The notes: generated by a model not told the origin, from the letters alone. 64,000 nucleotides of DNA from Sulfitobacter mediterraneus (GCF_016801775.1 NZ_CP069004.1:2480001-2544000); one strand, 5' to 3'; shown: positions 47,544-56,913, counted from the stretch's first letter. Made by a program: numbers and translations.

Positions 47544-48515
47544 ATGCTCAAGAAACTACTCATCACCGGCGCGATAACGGCGCTTATGTCCGGAACGGCG
47601 TTCGCACAGGATGTCACGCTGCGGCTCGCACATTTCGCGGCCGAGGCGCATCCGGGTCACATCGCCGCGCAGGCCTTTGCCAAAGCGGTTTCTGAGCGCA
47701 CGGATGGCGCCGTCGCGGTGGAACTCTTCCCGGCCAACCAGCTTGGCAGCCCGCCAGAGCAGCTTGAGCAAACTGTTCTCGGTGCCATCGAAATGAACCT
47801 GCCTACGCAGGGTGCGCTCGACAAATACGAAAAGGCATTTGGCACGGTGATGACGCCATTCGCTTTCTCCAGCTATGAAGAAGCGCATGCGATCCTCGAT
47901 GGCCCGTTCATGGACTGGGCCGCGCCCAAGCTCGAAAAGCAGGGCCTCGTTATGCTGTCGAACTGGGAATACGGATTTCGCAACATCACCAACTCCGTTC
48001 GCCCGATCAATTCACCCAGCGATGTTGCAGGTTTGAAACTGCGCACCCCGTCAGAGTTGCAAATTGTAGCGGCCATGGAAGGGCTAGGCGCGGCGACAAC
48101 GCAAATTGCCTTCCCCGAACTTCCCAATGCATTGAATCAGGGTGTTGTTGACGGGCAGGAAAACCCGATTGGCGTCATCTATCACTTCAAGCTGAATGAT
48201 TTCCAAACCAATCTTGCCGTCACGCGCCACGTCTACAATTCCATGGTGCATGTCATCAACAAGGACGTCTTTGACGCGCTCACCCCAGCGCAGCAGACCA
48301 TTCTGCGTGAAGAAAGCAAACGCGCGGGCGACATGATGCGCGCCGCTGTGATCGCTCAAGAAGAAGACGAGATCGCGGCGCTTGAAGCGGCTGGCATGGC
48401 CGTGACACGTCCGGATCTCGCCCCCTTTGCAGCCCTCATGGGCCCAGCGCGGGCGCGGGTTGCCAAGTTCTCCGGCAAGGAGAACATGGACACCTTCCTC
48501 AGCTTCCTGAAGTAA
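47544..48515 (+). CDS. dctP: TRAP transporter substrate-binding protein (DctP)
   Basis: A 323-residue periplasmic protein with signal peptide MLKKLLITGAITALMSGTAFA and the DctP core VAGLKLRTPSELQIVAAMEGLGAATTQIAFPELPNALNQGVVDGQENP containing the ligand-clamping Arg. ATG 47544 follows GGGAGG at about 7 bases; the long frame from 47310 is a read-through of the previous gene in another phase. It feeds the DctM/DctQ pair encoded next. Confidence 0.93.
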   Translation: MLKKLLITGAITALMSGTAFAQDVTLRLAHFAAEAHPGHIAAQAFAKAVSERTDGAVAVELFPANQLGSPPEQLEQTVLGAIEMNLPTQGALDKYEKAFGTVMTPFAFSSYEEAHAILDGPFMDWAAPKLEKQGLVMLSNWEYGFRNITNSVRPINSPSDVAGLKLRTPSELQIVAAMEGLGAATTQIAFPELPNALNQGVVDGQENPIGVIYHFKLNDFQTNLAVTRHVYNSMVHVINKDVFDALTPAQQTILREESKRAGDMMRAAVIAQEEDEIAALEAAGMAVTRPDLAPFAALMGPARARVAKFSGKENMDTFLSFLK

Positions 48516-48572
48516 CCCATAGGTTGCCCGCGGTCCAATGGGTCGCGGGCGGCCCCATTCAGGACTTATCAC

Positions 48573-49859
48573 ATGACGACGTTTATCATTCTGGGTGTGC
48601 TGGTGCTGTTGATCGCCATTGGTGTGCCGATTGCGGTTTCGCTAGGCCTGACGGCGGTTGGCTTTTACGCATTGCAAGGCGACTTTCGCATTCTCGCAAT
48701 GCTGCCGCAGCGCATGTTCTCCGCAACAACCGGCTTCACTCTTCTGGCGATCCCGTTTTTCATTCTGGCGGGCACGCTGATGAATACAGGCGGCATCACC
48801 GAACGCATCTTTCGCTTTGCCAATGCCTGTGTGGGTCATGTGCGCGGCGGGTTGGGTCAGGTCAACGTCCTGGCATCGCTCTTTTTCTCCGGCATGTCCG
48901 GGGCTGCAGTGGCGGATGCTGCCGGTTTGGGACAGGTTGAACTCAAGGCGATGGCCGACAAGGGCTATGATCCCGACTTCAGCGCGGCGATCACCGCGGC
49001 CTCTTCAACCATTGGGCCGGTGTTTCCCCCCTCGATCCCATTTGTCCTTTATTCCTCTATCACCGGCGTGTCAGTCGCACAGTTGTTCCTTGCCGGCGTG
49101 GTCCCGGGCGTTCTGATGGCGCTGGCCCTGATGGGGGCGGTCTGGCTGGTGGCATTGCGCCACAAGATGCCGCGAGCCGATCACATTGACTGGTCCGAGA
49201 TCTGGGAAAGTTTCAAGGGCGCTGCCCTCTCCCTCTTGACCCCGGTCATCATCATCGCGGGTATTTTTGGTGGGCTCTTCACACCCACCGAGGCCGGCGT
49301 TGCCGCCAGCGCCTATGCAATGTTCCTGTCCATGATCGTCTACCGCGAGATTACCCCGCGCGACCTGCCCGGCATTTTCTGGAGCACTCTGCAACACACC
49401 ATTCGCGTGATGTTTGTCATCGCCGCAGCAGGTTTCTTTGGCTGGCTTCTGGTCCACCAGCGCGTGCCGGATGCGCTTGTTTCCTCGATGGTTGGGTTTT
49501 CTGAAAATCCCGCCGTGATTCTGGTTATCGTCGTCGCGATCCTGCTGGTGTTGGGCATGTTCCTAGAGGGGATTGCCGTTATCGTGTTGACCGTGCCGTT
49601 GTTCCTGCCGGTGATGCAGCAGATTGGTGTCGATCCGGTTCAGTTTGGTGTGATCATGATCATGTGCTCAATGCTGGGCCTGCTCACTCCGCCAGTTGGA
49701 ATGGTGCTTTTTGCCGTTGCTTCGGTGGCGCAGATGCCAGTCGGGCGTCTGTCCCGCGCCCTTGTGCCCTATCTCATCGGTCTTGCACTGGTTCTTGTGT
49801 TGGTCGTCGCGGTGCCGGGAGTCTCGACCTGGCTGCCCAATCTGGTGATGGGACCATGA
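48573..49859 (+). CDS. dctM: TRAP transporter large permease (DctM)
   Basis: A 428-residue DctM protein with about twelve spans. MSGAAVADAAGLGQVELKAMADKGYDPDFSAAITAASSTIGPVFPPSIPFVLYSS and LGLLTPPVGMVLFAVA are diagnostic. It follows dctP and overlaps dctQ by four bases. The gene order P-M-Q differs from the more usual P-Q-M. Confidence 0.93.
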   Translation: MTTFIILGVLVLLIAIGVPIAVSLGLTAVGFYALQGDFRILAMLPQRMFSATTGFTLLAIPFFILAGTLMNTGGITERIFRFANACVGHVRGGLGQVNVLASLFFSGMSGAAVADAAGLGQVELKAMADKGYDPDFSAAITAASSTIGPVFPPSIPFVLYSSITGVSVAQLFLAGVVPGVLMALALMGAVWLVALRHKMPRADHIDWSEIWESFKGAALSLLTPVIIIAGIFGGLFTPTEAGVAASAYAMFLSMIVYREITPRDLPGIFWSTLQHTIRVMFVIAAAGFFGWLLVHQRVPDALVSSMVGFSENPAVILVIVVAILLVLGMFLEGIAVIVLTVPLFLPVMQQIGVDPVQFGVIMIMCSMLGLLTPPVGMVLFAVASVAQMPVGRLSRALVPYLIGLALVLVLVVAVPGVSTWLPNLVMGP

Positions 49860-50329
49860 GCGCGCTGGATCACCGCATCGGTCAGCTTTTGCGGATCATC
49901 CCGATCACATGCCTTAGCCTGCTGTTCCTGCTGCTGTTCATCAACGTGGTCGCGCGGACCTTCCAGCTTGCTGGTTTCGCGTGGTTCGATGAGGTGGTGC
50001 AGGGCCTCTTTGCCTGGATGGTCTTTATCGGCGCCGCTGCCCTTTGGCGGGACAAGGATCATTTTCAGGTTCATTGGCTGATAGACGCCTTGCCACCAGC
50101 GCCCTCGCGCCTGCTGCGCATTTTGATTGCGCTCATCAGCCTGTGCTTCTTGTCCGCAATGACATGGTACGGCGCGTCCCTCACCCTTGATGCACGTGCG
50201 CTGACCCCGATTCTCGATCTGCCGACATCCTTGTTCTATGCCGCCATCCCCATCTCGGGCGCAGTGATGAGCATCTATGCCTGCGTCGATCTTTTCAAAT
50301 TAACCACCAACAAGGAGATCAATTCATGA
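49856..50329 (+). CDS. dctQ: TRAP transporter small permease (DctQ)
   Basis: A 157-residue four-span protein with the DctQ pattern, notably WFDEVVQGLFAWMVFIGAAALWRDKDHFQVHWL near 42-74. Its ATG overlaps the TGA of dctM and its own stop overlaps the start of the NIPSNAP gene, so all three are translationally coupled. Confidence 0.9.
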   Translation: MSALDHRIGQLLRIIPITCLSLLFLLLFINVVARTFQLAGFAWFDEVVQGLFAWMVFIGAAALWRDKDHFQVHWLIDALPPAPSRLLRILIALISLCFLSAMTWYGASLTLDARALTPILDLPTSLFYAAIPISGAVMSIYACVDLFKLTTNKEINS

Positions 50330-50646
50330 TCTATGATCACCGCACCTATACCTGCCATCCGGGCCGGATCAAAAAACACATGCAGCTCTATGCCGATCAC
50401 GGCTGGGAAGTGCAGCGCAAGCATTTGGGTGAGCCCGCGGTCTATGGCGCGGTCGAAACCGGTGACGTTAATTCCTACGTTCATATCTGGGTCTACAAAG
50501 ATGCGGCAGACCGCAGCGCCAGACGCGCCGCGCTGGCTGCGGACCCGGACTGGCAGAAGTTTCTTAAACTCAGCAGCGAAAGCGGCAATCTTGCCAGTCA
50601 GGTCAATACGATCCTGACCCCTGCCCCCTTCTTTGAGCCCAAATAA
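50326..50646 (+). CDS. NIPSNAP family protein
   Basis: A 106-residue protein starting MIYDHRTYTCHPGRIKKHMQLY. The YExRxY-type opening and the dimeric ferredoxin-like pattern (SYVHIWVYKDAADRSARRAALAADPDWQKF) are those of NIPSNAP proteins. Biochemical role unknown. It overlaps dctQ by four bases and ends the operon, which is closed by a hairpin. NIPSNAP genes in catabolic operons may be small accessory enzymes; this is inference. Confidence 0.85.
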   Translation: MIYDHRTYTCHPGRIKKHMQLYADHGWEVQRKHLGEPAVYGAVETGDVNSYVHIWVYKDAADRSARRAALAADPDWQKFLKLSSESGNLASQVNTILTPAPFFEPK

Positions 50647-50668
50647 GCGATCAACCAGCCGCCAGAAC

Positions 50669-50702
50669 GTCGAAGACAGTGTGGCACACGCGCGTCTTCG
50701 AC
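50669..50702 (+). terminator. Hairpin after the TRAP/NIPSNAP operon
   Basis: GTCGAAGAC and GTCTTCGAC form a perfect 9-bp stem around a 16-base loop, 22 bases past the NIPSNAP stop. No T tract follows, so it may be a Rho-assisted terminator. Confidence 0.55.
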
Positions 50703-50802
50703 CCGTTTCCGCAGTGTTGACCGTTTTCGCAATCATTGCAGTCGTCGCGATGTGGCGGGCCAAAAGGGAACCATCAACCTAGGATCAAAAAAACAACCGG
50801 CG

Positions 50803-51417
50803 CTACCCCGGCTTCCAGCAAACGCCCAGCAGAACCGCATCGGTTGCACCTGTGGAGACATAGGCGTGGCCAAGCCCGGAATCGAAATAGAGGTTGTCAC
50901 CGGGGTAGAGCACCACAGGATCACGCCCCTTGAGGTAAACGGTCACTTCGCCTTTGAGGATATGAATGAACTCTTCCCCCGGATGCGCAATGAAATCTTC
51001 GAAGGTCGAGAAACTGTTGGCTTTGACATGGCCAATCATCGGGATCATGTGTTTGCCCGCCAAATCACCGGCAATCATTTCGTAGTCATAAGTGTCAGAG
51101 CGGTGAATCGGCCCCTCACCCGCGCGGGTGATGGTCACGGAACCACGCGAAAACCCCTCGGCGTCAGCGTCGAAAAGTTCGCCCACGTCCATGCCCAACC
51201 CCTGCGCCAGTCGCATGAACCGGTCATAAGTCAAAGAAATTTCGCCGCGTTCCATCTTGGAAATGGTCGAAACAGCCAGACCCGTGCGATCCGCTAAATC
51301 CTTGAGTTTCCAGCCACGTGCCTTGCGAATTTGGCGCACGCGCACGCCAAGGGACGATTCTGATGCGGTGTCCGTTGGGTCCAAATTCAGGGATGAAGTG
51401 AGTTCAGAATTTTCCAA
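50803..51417 (-). CDS. XRE-cupin transcriptional regulator
   Basis: A 204-residue regulator. The helix-turn-helix (VRVRQIRKARGWKLKDLADRTGLAVSTISKMERGEISLTYDRFMRLA, about 25-70) is followed by a cupin barrel (FEDFIAHPGEEFIHILKGEVTVYLKGRDPVVLYPGDNLYFDSGLGHAYV) likely to bind a small effector. The start is a TTG at 51417; no ATG or GTG gives a full N-terminus. The divergent FAD oxidoreductase and TRAP genes are the obvious targets, and an inverted repeat overlaps its start. Confidence 0.88.
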   Translation of the reverse strand: MENSELTSSLNLDPTDTASESSLGVRVRQIRKARGWKLKDLADRTGLAVSTISKMERGEISLTYDRFMRLAQGLGMDVGELFDADAEGFSRGSVTITRAGEGPIHRSDTYDYEMIAGDLAGKHMIPMIGHVKANSFSTFEDFIAHPGEEFIHILKGEVTVYLKGRDPVVLYPGDNLYFDSGLGHAYVSTGATDAVLLGVCWKPG

Positions 51418-51449
51418 TGCGAAAATTTCCCTATTTTCCGATTGGAAAA
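51410..51449. promoter_or_regulatory. Inverted repeat between the XRE-cupin and FAD oxidoreductase genes
   Basis: TTTTCCAAT (51410-51418) and ATTGGAAAA (51441-51449), a perfect 9-bp dyad with a 22-base spacer holding further TTTTCC/GAAAA repeats. It overlaps the regulator's start codon and precedes the divergent operon, fitting autoregulation and control of the target. Confidence 0.6.
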
Positions 51450-51515
51450 CATGTTACCACCACTCCCATCGTAAGCCAATGGAATCCGGAACCAAGCAAA
51501 GTGACCTCCAAAGCG

Positions 51516-52649
51516 ATGGACCAGAGTTTTGATTTTGCCGTGATCGGCGCGGGGATCGCAGGTGCTTCGATTGCGGCTGAATTGTCGGCGCAAGCCCGTG
51601 TCGTCCTGATCGAAATGGAAGCGCAACCGGGCTATCATACCACAGGCAGATCAGCGGCGGTTTTTGCACCTATCTATGGCCCGGCTCCGGTGCGGGCGCT
51701 GACCCGCGCGTCAGAGCCGTTTTTCCGCACCCCGCCCGACGGCTTTGCCCAGGAAGACCTGTTCGCGCCGCGCAAGATCCTGATGATGGCCCGTGCAGAT
51801 CAGGAACCATCGCTCGACACACTTTTGTCCGAGGTGGGCGCCGCCGCCTCCGTATCGCGACTGGACGAAGCTGCTTTGCTTGAAGTCAATCCACTGGTGC
51901 GACCGGGCTATGCCAAATGGGCGATGCTGGACAGCAACGGTCAGGACATAGACGTGGCCGCGCTGCACCAGGGGTATCTGAGACAGTTCAAGACCTTGGG
52001 CGGTACACTTCTGACCCGGAGTGAATTGCATTCCCTTACGCGCAGCGGCGCAAGCTGGGAATTGCAACTGAAAACCGCGGCCATAAACGCTGGGGTGGTG
52101 GTAAACGCAGCCGGCGCTTGGGCTGATGTGGTTGGCAAAATGGCGGGCATCGCGGAAATTGGCCTGACACCGAAACGCCGCACCGCCGCAATCATCGCAG
52201 CGCCGCAAACACTGGCGACAGATCACCTGCCGATCACCATCGACATCGACGAACAGTTTTACCTGAAACCCGATGCCGGGCGTTTGCTGATCTCTCCTGC
52301 AGACGAAACGCCTTCTGCCCCCTGTGATGCCCAACCGGAGGAAATGGATATCGCGATCTGCGTCGACCGGATTGAAACGGCTTTTGACGTTGCCGTGCGC
52401 CGCATTGAAAACAAGTGGGCAGGTCTGCGCAGCTTTGTTCAGGACAAATCACCCGTTGCTGGATACGCCGAAGATGCAGAAGGGTTCTATTGGCTTGCCG
52501 GTCAAGGCGGCTACGGCATTCAATCATCGCCAGCACTGGCACGTTTTGCAGCCTCTCAGGTGCTGCGGCGCGATGTGCCACAAGACATCGTTGATCAAGG
52601 GGTTCGCGTGCAAGATCTGTCGCCCGCACGGCTGAGGGTTCCGGCTTGA
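51516..52649 (+). CDS. FAD-dependent amino acid oxidoreductase (DAO family)
   Basis: A 377-residue protein with the FAD Rossmann motif FAVIGAGIAGASIAAEL (near 6-22), the DAO strand YHTTGRSAAVFAPIYG (near 44) and the C-terminal YWLAGQGGYGIQSSPALARFAA. Family members deaminate glycine, D-amino acids, sarcosine or similar. ATG 51516 is used (GTG 51501 is an alternative). The TRAP large permease gene starts inside its stop codon, so it belongs to the TRAP/M81 operon. Confidence 0.87.
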   Translation: MDQSFDFAVIGAGIAGASIAAELSAQARVVLIEMEAQPGYHTTGRSAAVFAPIYGPAPVRALTRASEPFFRTPPDGFAQEDLFAPRKILMMARADQEPSLDTLLSEVGAAASVSRLDEAALLEVNPLVRPGYAKWAMLDSNGQDIDVAALHQGYLRQFKTLGGTLLTRSELHSLTRSGASWELQLKTAAINAGVVVNAAGAWADVVGKMAGIAEIGLTPKRRTAAIIAAPQTLATDHLPITIDIDEQFYLKPDAGRLLISPADETPSAPCDAQPEEMDIAICVDRIETAFDVAVRRIENKWAGLRSFVQDKSPVAGYAEDAEGFYWLAGQGGYGIQSSPALARFAASQVLRRDVPQDIVDQGVRVQDLSPARLRVPA

Positions 52650-53929
52650 TCTGGCTGCTTCCTTTGACTGTGGTCCTGCTTCTGGGATCGGGATTGGCCT
52701 TGGCCTATGTCATCGGCGGTGTTGCCGTCCTGTCGTTCATCGCAACCGAAAATGCGCGATACTTGGCAATCCTGCCGCAAAAGGTGTTTTCGCAAATCAG
52801 CGTGTTTTCCTTGTTGGCCATGCCGCTTTTCATTCTGGCGGGCGAGTTGATGAACCGCGGCGGCGTGACAAAGGCGCTGATTGACCTGAGCATGGCACTG
52901 GTCGGACGGCTGCGCGGCGGACTTGGCCATGTGAACATCATGACCAGCGTCTTCTTTGCCGGAATCTCTGGATCGGCCATCGCAGATGCAGCAGCACTTT
53001 CAAACACGCTTGTGCCTGCAATGAAAGAACGTGGTTACTCCGAAACATATGCCGGTGCGATCACGGCGGCCTCTGCCATCATCGGCCCGATTGTACCACC
53101 ATCCATCATCCTCATTTTCTATGGCGCGCTGATGCAGACCTCGGTGGCTGCATTGTTTGTGGCCGGCATCATTCCGGGGCTCTTGCTTGCCGCTGTTCTG
53201 TTTGTGATGAACGCCTTTTTCGCCTGGAAAGAGGACCACCCGCGCCTGTCCAAGGAAGAGGCCGTTGCCATCCTTCCCGCAGTTCGCGCCGCGCTGCCTG
53301 CGCTGTCGCTGCCGTTGATCATTGTCGGCGGGATCGTGTTTGGCTGGATGACGCCAACCGAAGCGGCCGCCGTGGCCGTTGTTGCCGCATTCGTCGCGGG
53401 ATATTTCTATACTGGATTTTCTTTGGCCGATCTGCGCGAAAGCCTTGAGCGGACGGCGACCTTGACCGGATCGATCTTCATCATTCTGTGCGCCGTTGCC
53501 GCCCTGGGGCATGTTGCCTCGCTTGAACGGGTGCCGCAGGCGATCTCAGTTGCCGTTGAAAATCTGGGGCTTGGGCCGATTGGTTTTCTGTTGTTGATGA
53601 ACCTGATTTTCATCTTCGCAGGCATGCTGCTGGACATCACGGTTGCCCTTGCGCTTTTGGTGCCGTTGCTGGCGCCTGTTGCCCTGTTGAACGGGGCCGA
53701 TCCTGTCCACCTGGGGATCGTGATCTGTTTCAATTTGTCGATTGGACTGGTGTCGCCGCCTTTGGGGGGCTGCCTGCTGATCGTCTCGACCGTGACTGGC
53801 ATGAACTATTGGGCATTGGCCGCAAAGGTCATTCCCTTCGTCATTGCGGAAATACTCGTGTTGGGCCTGTTGGTCTTTGTGCCGGACATTTCATTGGTCC
53901 TGCCAAGGCTCATGGGTCTGTGGAATTAA
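52646..53929 (+). CDS. dctM: TRAP transporter large permease (DctM)
   Basis: A 427-residue DctM protein. Diagnostic segments are GISGSAIADAAALSNTLVPAMKERGYSETYAGAITAASAIIGPIVPPSIILIFYG and IGLVSPPLGGCLLIVS. The start is TTG 52646, sharing bases with the TGA of the previous gene (TTGA). Here the large permease comes first (M-P-Q order). Confidence 0.92.
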   Translation: MIWLLPLTVVLLLGSGLALAYVIGGVAVLSFIATENARYLAILPQKVFSQISVFSLLAMPLFILAGELMNRGGVTKALIDLSMALVGRLRGGLGHVNIMTSVFFAGISGSAIADAAALSNTLVPAMKERGYSETYAGAITAASAIIGPIVPPSIILIFYGALMQTSVAALFVAGIIPGLLLAAVLFVMNAFFAWKEDHPRLSKEEAVAILPAVRAALPALSLPLIIVGGIVFGWMTPTEAAAVAVVAAFVAGYFYTGFSLADLRESLERTATLTGSIFIILCAVAALGHVASLERVPQAISVAVENLGLGPIGFLLLMNLIFIFAGMLLDITVALALLVPLLAPVALLNGADPVHLGIVICFNLSIGLVSPPLGGCLLIVSTVTGMNYWALAAKVIPFVIAEILVLGLLVFVPDISLVLPRLMGLWN

Positions 53930-53958
53930 CTGATGACTTCAAATCTGGGAGGATGACT

Positions 53959-54933
53959 ATGACAATTTCGAAAACTCTGATGGGCGCGGCAAGCGCTTTG
54001 GTGCTGGGACTTGCAGCGCCGGCATTCGCTGAAATCAAGGTCGCGCTCGACAGCCCCGCCAGCATGGATTCGGGCACCTATGTCTGGGCGCATACCTTTA
54101 CCGAATATCTGAACGCGAACGGTATGGAAGCGGTAGAATACGAACGGGGCGCCCTTGGCGGCGAGGCGGAAAAACTTGATCAAGTCAGCCAAGGCTTGCT
54201 TGAAGTGTCCATGTCCGACGTGAAATCCGCCGGGACACTTGATGGCACGATCTTTGGGGTCTTTCTCCCCTACTTTTTTGAGGACTACCACCAGATCGAC
54301 AAGGCCATGACCAAAGGCGGGATGCTGGAACGGATCAACGCAGGCACCACGCCCAAAGGGGTCCGCGTGGCCAACGTGGTTTATCTTGGCGATGCCGCCG
54401 GGATCTTCACAACCAACAAATCCGTAAAATCCATGGCGGACATGGAGGGTTTGCGCATGCGGGCGCTGGACGAAGCACAGATCGAAATCTTCAAAGCCTG
54501 GGGTGCACAGGGCACAATTGTCAGCTGGGCCGAGGTGCCAAACGCGTTGCAAACCGGTGTGGCTGACGGATATCTGAACCCATCCTTTGTACCGCTTCTC
54601 TTTGGCCACACAGGATTTATCAAACATTTCACCGACGCTCAGATCGTGCCGTCCTCACGCGCTGCGGTGATGTCCGAAGATTGGTATCAAGGCCTGTCCG
54701 ATGCAGAGCGCGACACCGTCAATGCAGCCATAGAGGCGGCCAACACCGCAAACCGCGAATGGCTCAAGAACCAGGCATCGGTTCTGGATAAACTGGAAGA
54801 GGCCGGTGTCGAAGTGATCAAGCTCGACGACGCAAAACGCGGCGAATTCCGCGAGGCATCCCAAGCCATCTGGGGCAACATCCCGATGCCAGACGGCGCG
54901 CTTGACGCATGGAAAGCGGCGATCAAGGACTAA
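53959..54933 (+). CDS. dctP: TRAP transporter substrate-binding protein (DctP)
   Basis: A 324-residue periplasmic protein with signal peptide MTISKTLMGAASALVLGLAAPAFA. The core MADMEGLRMRALDEAQIEIFKAWGAQGTIVSWAEVPNALQTGVADGYLNP is the DctP ligand-binding region with its Arg. ATG 53959 is chosen because GGGAGG lies 6 bases ahead; ATG 53953 would have no spacing. Confidence 0.92.
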   Translation: MTISKTLMGAASALVLGLAAPAFAEIKVALDSPASMDSGTYVWAHTFTEYLNANGMEAVEYERGALGGEAEKLDQVSQGLLEVSMSDVKSAGTLDGTIFGVFLPYFFEDYHQIDKAMTKGGMLERINAGTTPKGVRVANVVYLGDAAGIFTTNKSVKSMADMEGLRMRALDEAQIEIFKAWGAQGTIVSWAEVPNALQTGVADGYLNPSFVPLLFGHTGFIKHFTDAQIVPSSRAAVMSEDWYQGLSDAERDTVNAAIEAANTANREWLKNQASVLDKLEEAGVEVIKLDDAKRGEFREASQAIWGNIPMPDGALDAWKAAIKD

Positions 54934-54937
54934 ACGG

Positions 54938-55468
54938 ATGCGTGCGATTGCCCATATGCTGGACCGGCTGTCCTACCACCTGCACCGGATCGCTCTGGTT
55001 TGTGCTGTCTTGGCGGTGCTGGTGCTGTTGGCGGCTGCCGGCTGGCAGGTGATCGCACGCTACTTTCTCGCTCAACCGCCCGCCTGGACCGAAGAGCTTG
55101 CCCGCTTTTCGATGGTTTGGGCCGGGTTGCTGGGTGCGTCCTGCGCGTTTCGTATGAACGCAGATCCGTCTTTGTTTCCCGCCCTGCAAAACCCAAAAGG
55201 CACCATTGGCAAACTGCGTGCCGTCTTAAGAACCATCGGCGTGCTGGCCTTTATCTCCCCAATCCTCTGGTATTCCTTCTTTGGTCCAAACATGAACCCC
55301 GCCCGCGGCTATCTGGCGCGTTTGGCCGGACGGCAAGCAGAGACAATGGATGTGCCAATGTCGTTGTTTGGTATCGCCATTCCCATCGCGTTCACCCTGA
55401 TTGCCATTCACCTGATCGCACAATTGGTCGGCGCCTTTGCGGACCAAACTGAAAGGAACCCTTCATGA
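54938..55468 (+). CDS. dctQ: TRAP transporter small permease (DctQ)
   Basis: A 176-residue four-span DctQ protein, with PPAWTEELARFSMVWAGLLGASCAFRMNADPSLF near 45-78. It starts 4 bases after dctP and overlaps the M81 peptidase gene by four bases, so it belongs to the same operon. Confidence 0.88.
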   Translation: MRAIAHMLDRLSYHLHRIALVCAVLAVLVLLAAAGWQVIARYFLAQPPAWTEELARFSMVWAGLLGASCAFRMNADPSLFPALQNPKGTIGKLRAVLRTIGVLAFISPILWYSFFGPNMNPARGYLARLAGRQAETMDVPMSLFGIAIPIAFTLIAIHLIAQLVGAFADQTERNPS

Positions 55469-56913
55469 AAGTCTTGATTGCCGGGATTGCCACCGAATCC
55501 AACAGCTTCTCTCCCATTCCAACGGGTGAGCAATCGTTTGAAGAGACCTTTGTGTCGCGCCGGGCCACCGAGGAGACCCCAAACCTGTTTTCCGCGCCAC
55601 TTCACGAATGGCGCGCCGCCGCCGAGGCGCGTGGTTGGGAAGTGGTCGAAAGTCTCAGTGCCTTTGCCCAGCCGGCCGGACCAACCATCCGTTCCGTATA
55701 CGAAAAATATCGCGATGAGATACTGTCCGATATCGAGGCCGCCCAACCGGATATCATCTTGCTAAGCATGCATGGCGCGATGATCGCCGATGGCTATGAT
55801 GATTGCGAAGGCGATCTGGCCAAACGCGCCCGTTCCATCATGGGAGACAAGGCCATCATAGGGATGGAGCTGGACCCCCATCACCATCTGACCGAAGACA
55901 TGATGCAAGCAATGGATGCCATTGTCGCCTATAAGGAATACCCTCACACCGACAGCCGTGAACGCGCACAAGAGCTGTTTGCAATCGTTGCGGATACCGC
56001 CGAAGACAAGATCAAACCGGTGATGCGGGATTACGATTGCCGCATGCTCACGATGTATCACACGCCTTTCGAGCCAGCGCGCAGTTTTGTCGATGAAATG
56101 ATGGCCCGAGAAGGGCAAGACGGGGTTCTGAGCCTCTCTTTGACCCACGGATTTCCATGGGGCGACAGTCCGCGCACCGGGACACGCATGATCGCCATCA
56201 CCGATGGAAACGCTGACCAGGCCGAGGCTGTCGCCAAAGAGTTTGGAATGAAGCTATGGGGCTTGCGCGAACAGCTTCGCGCGTCTTATCCGTCCATTTC
56301 CGAAGCTCTGGACAAGGTCCAATCTGGCACCGAGTTTCCCTTCGTCCTGGCCGATTTTGCCGATAACGCGGGCGGCGGGGCACCGTCGGATTCAACTTTT
56401 GTGCTGCAGGAAGTGCTGGCCAAAGGCATGAAGGACGTCGCCCTTGGCATCTACTGGGATCCGATCATGGTGCGCATGTGTACCGAGGCAGGCGTAGGCA
56501 GTACCATGGATGTCAGGATCGGTGGCAAACTGGGCAAGACCTCCGGCGATCCGGTTGATTTGCGCGTGACGGTACGCGGTGCAAAAAGTGACATGGCGCA
56601 GGAACTTGGCGGCAGTAAAATGCCGATGGGCAACGCCGTTTGGCTCGAAGCGGACGGCGTGCATCTTGTGGTCAATGATTTGCGCAGCCAGACATTTCAC
56701 CCCAGCGCCTTTACCGATCTGGGAATAGACCTGCAAACGATGAAAGCTGTCATCGTGAAAAGCTCGCAACATTTCTACGCAGGTTTTGCGCCCATCGCTT
56801 CAGAGGTTATTCACATGAAAGGGCCAGGGGCGATCCCACCCGATTTCACAATCATCCCCTTCACCAAGCGGGATGACAATTACTGGCCCAAGACGGAAAA
56901 CCCCTTTGATTGA
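55465..56913 (+). CDS. M81 family metallopeptidase (MlrC-like)
   Basis: A 482-residue protein with the M81 opening VLIAGIATESNSFSPIPTG, LSMHGAMIADGYDDCEGDL near 100, ELDPHHHLTED near 134 and EYPHTDSRERA near 155, which carry the metal ligands; the C-terminal domain includes ADFADNAGGGAPSDST. MlrC hydrolyses the linear peptide products of microcystin breakdown, but environmental homologues next to transporters probably process other peptides or amides. It is the last gene of the FAD oxidoreductase/TRAP operon. Confidence 0.9.
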   Translation: MKVLIAGIATESNSFSPIPTGEQSFEETFVSRRATEETPNLFSAPLHEWRAAAEARGWEVVESLSAFAQPAGPTIRSVYEKYRDEILSDIEAAQPDIILLSMHGAMIADGYDDCEGDLAKRARSIMGDKAIIGMELDPHHHLTEDMMQAMDAIVAYKEYPHTDSRERAQELFAIVADTAEDKIKPVMRDYDCRMLTMYHTPFEPARSFVDEMMAREGQDGVLSLSLTHGFPWGDSPRTGTRMIAITDGNADQAEAVAKEFGMKLWGLREQLRASYPSISEALDKVQSGTEFPFVLADFADNAGGGAPSDSTFVLQEVLAKGMKDVALGIYWDPIMVRMCTEAGVGSTMDVRIGGKLGKTSGDPVDLRVTVRGAKSDMAQELGGSKMPMGNAVWLEADGVHLVVNDLRSQTFHPSAFTDLGIDLQTMKAVIVKSSQHFYAGFAPIASEVIHMKGPGAIPPDFTIIPFTKRDDNYWPKTENPFD

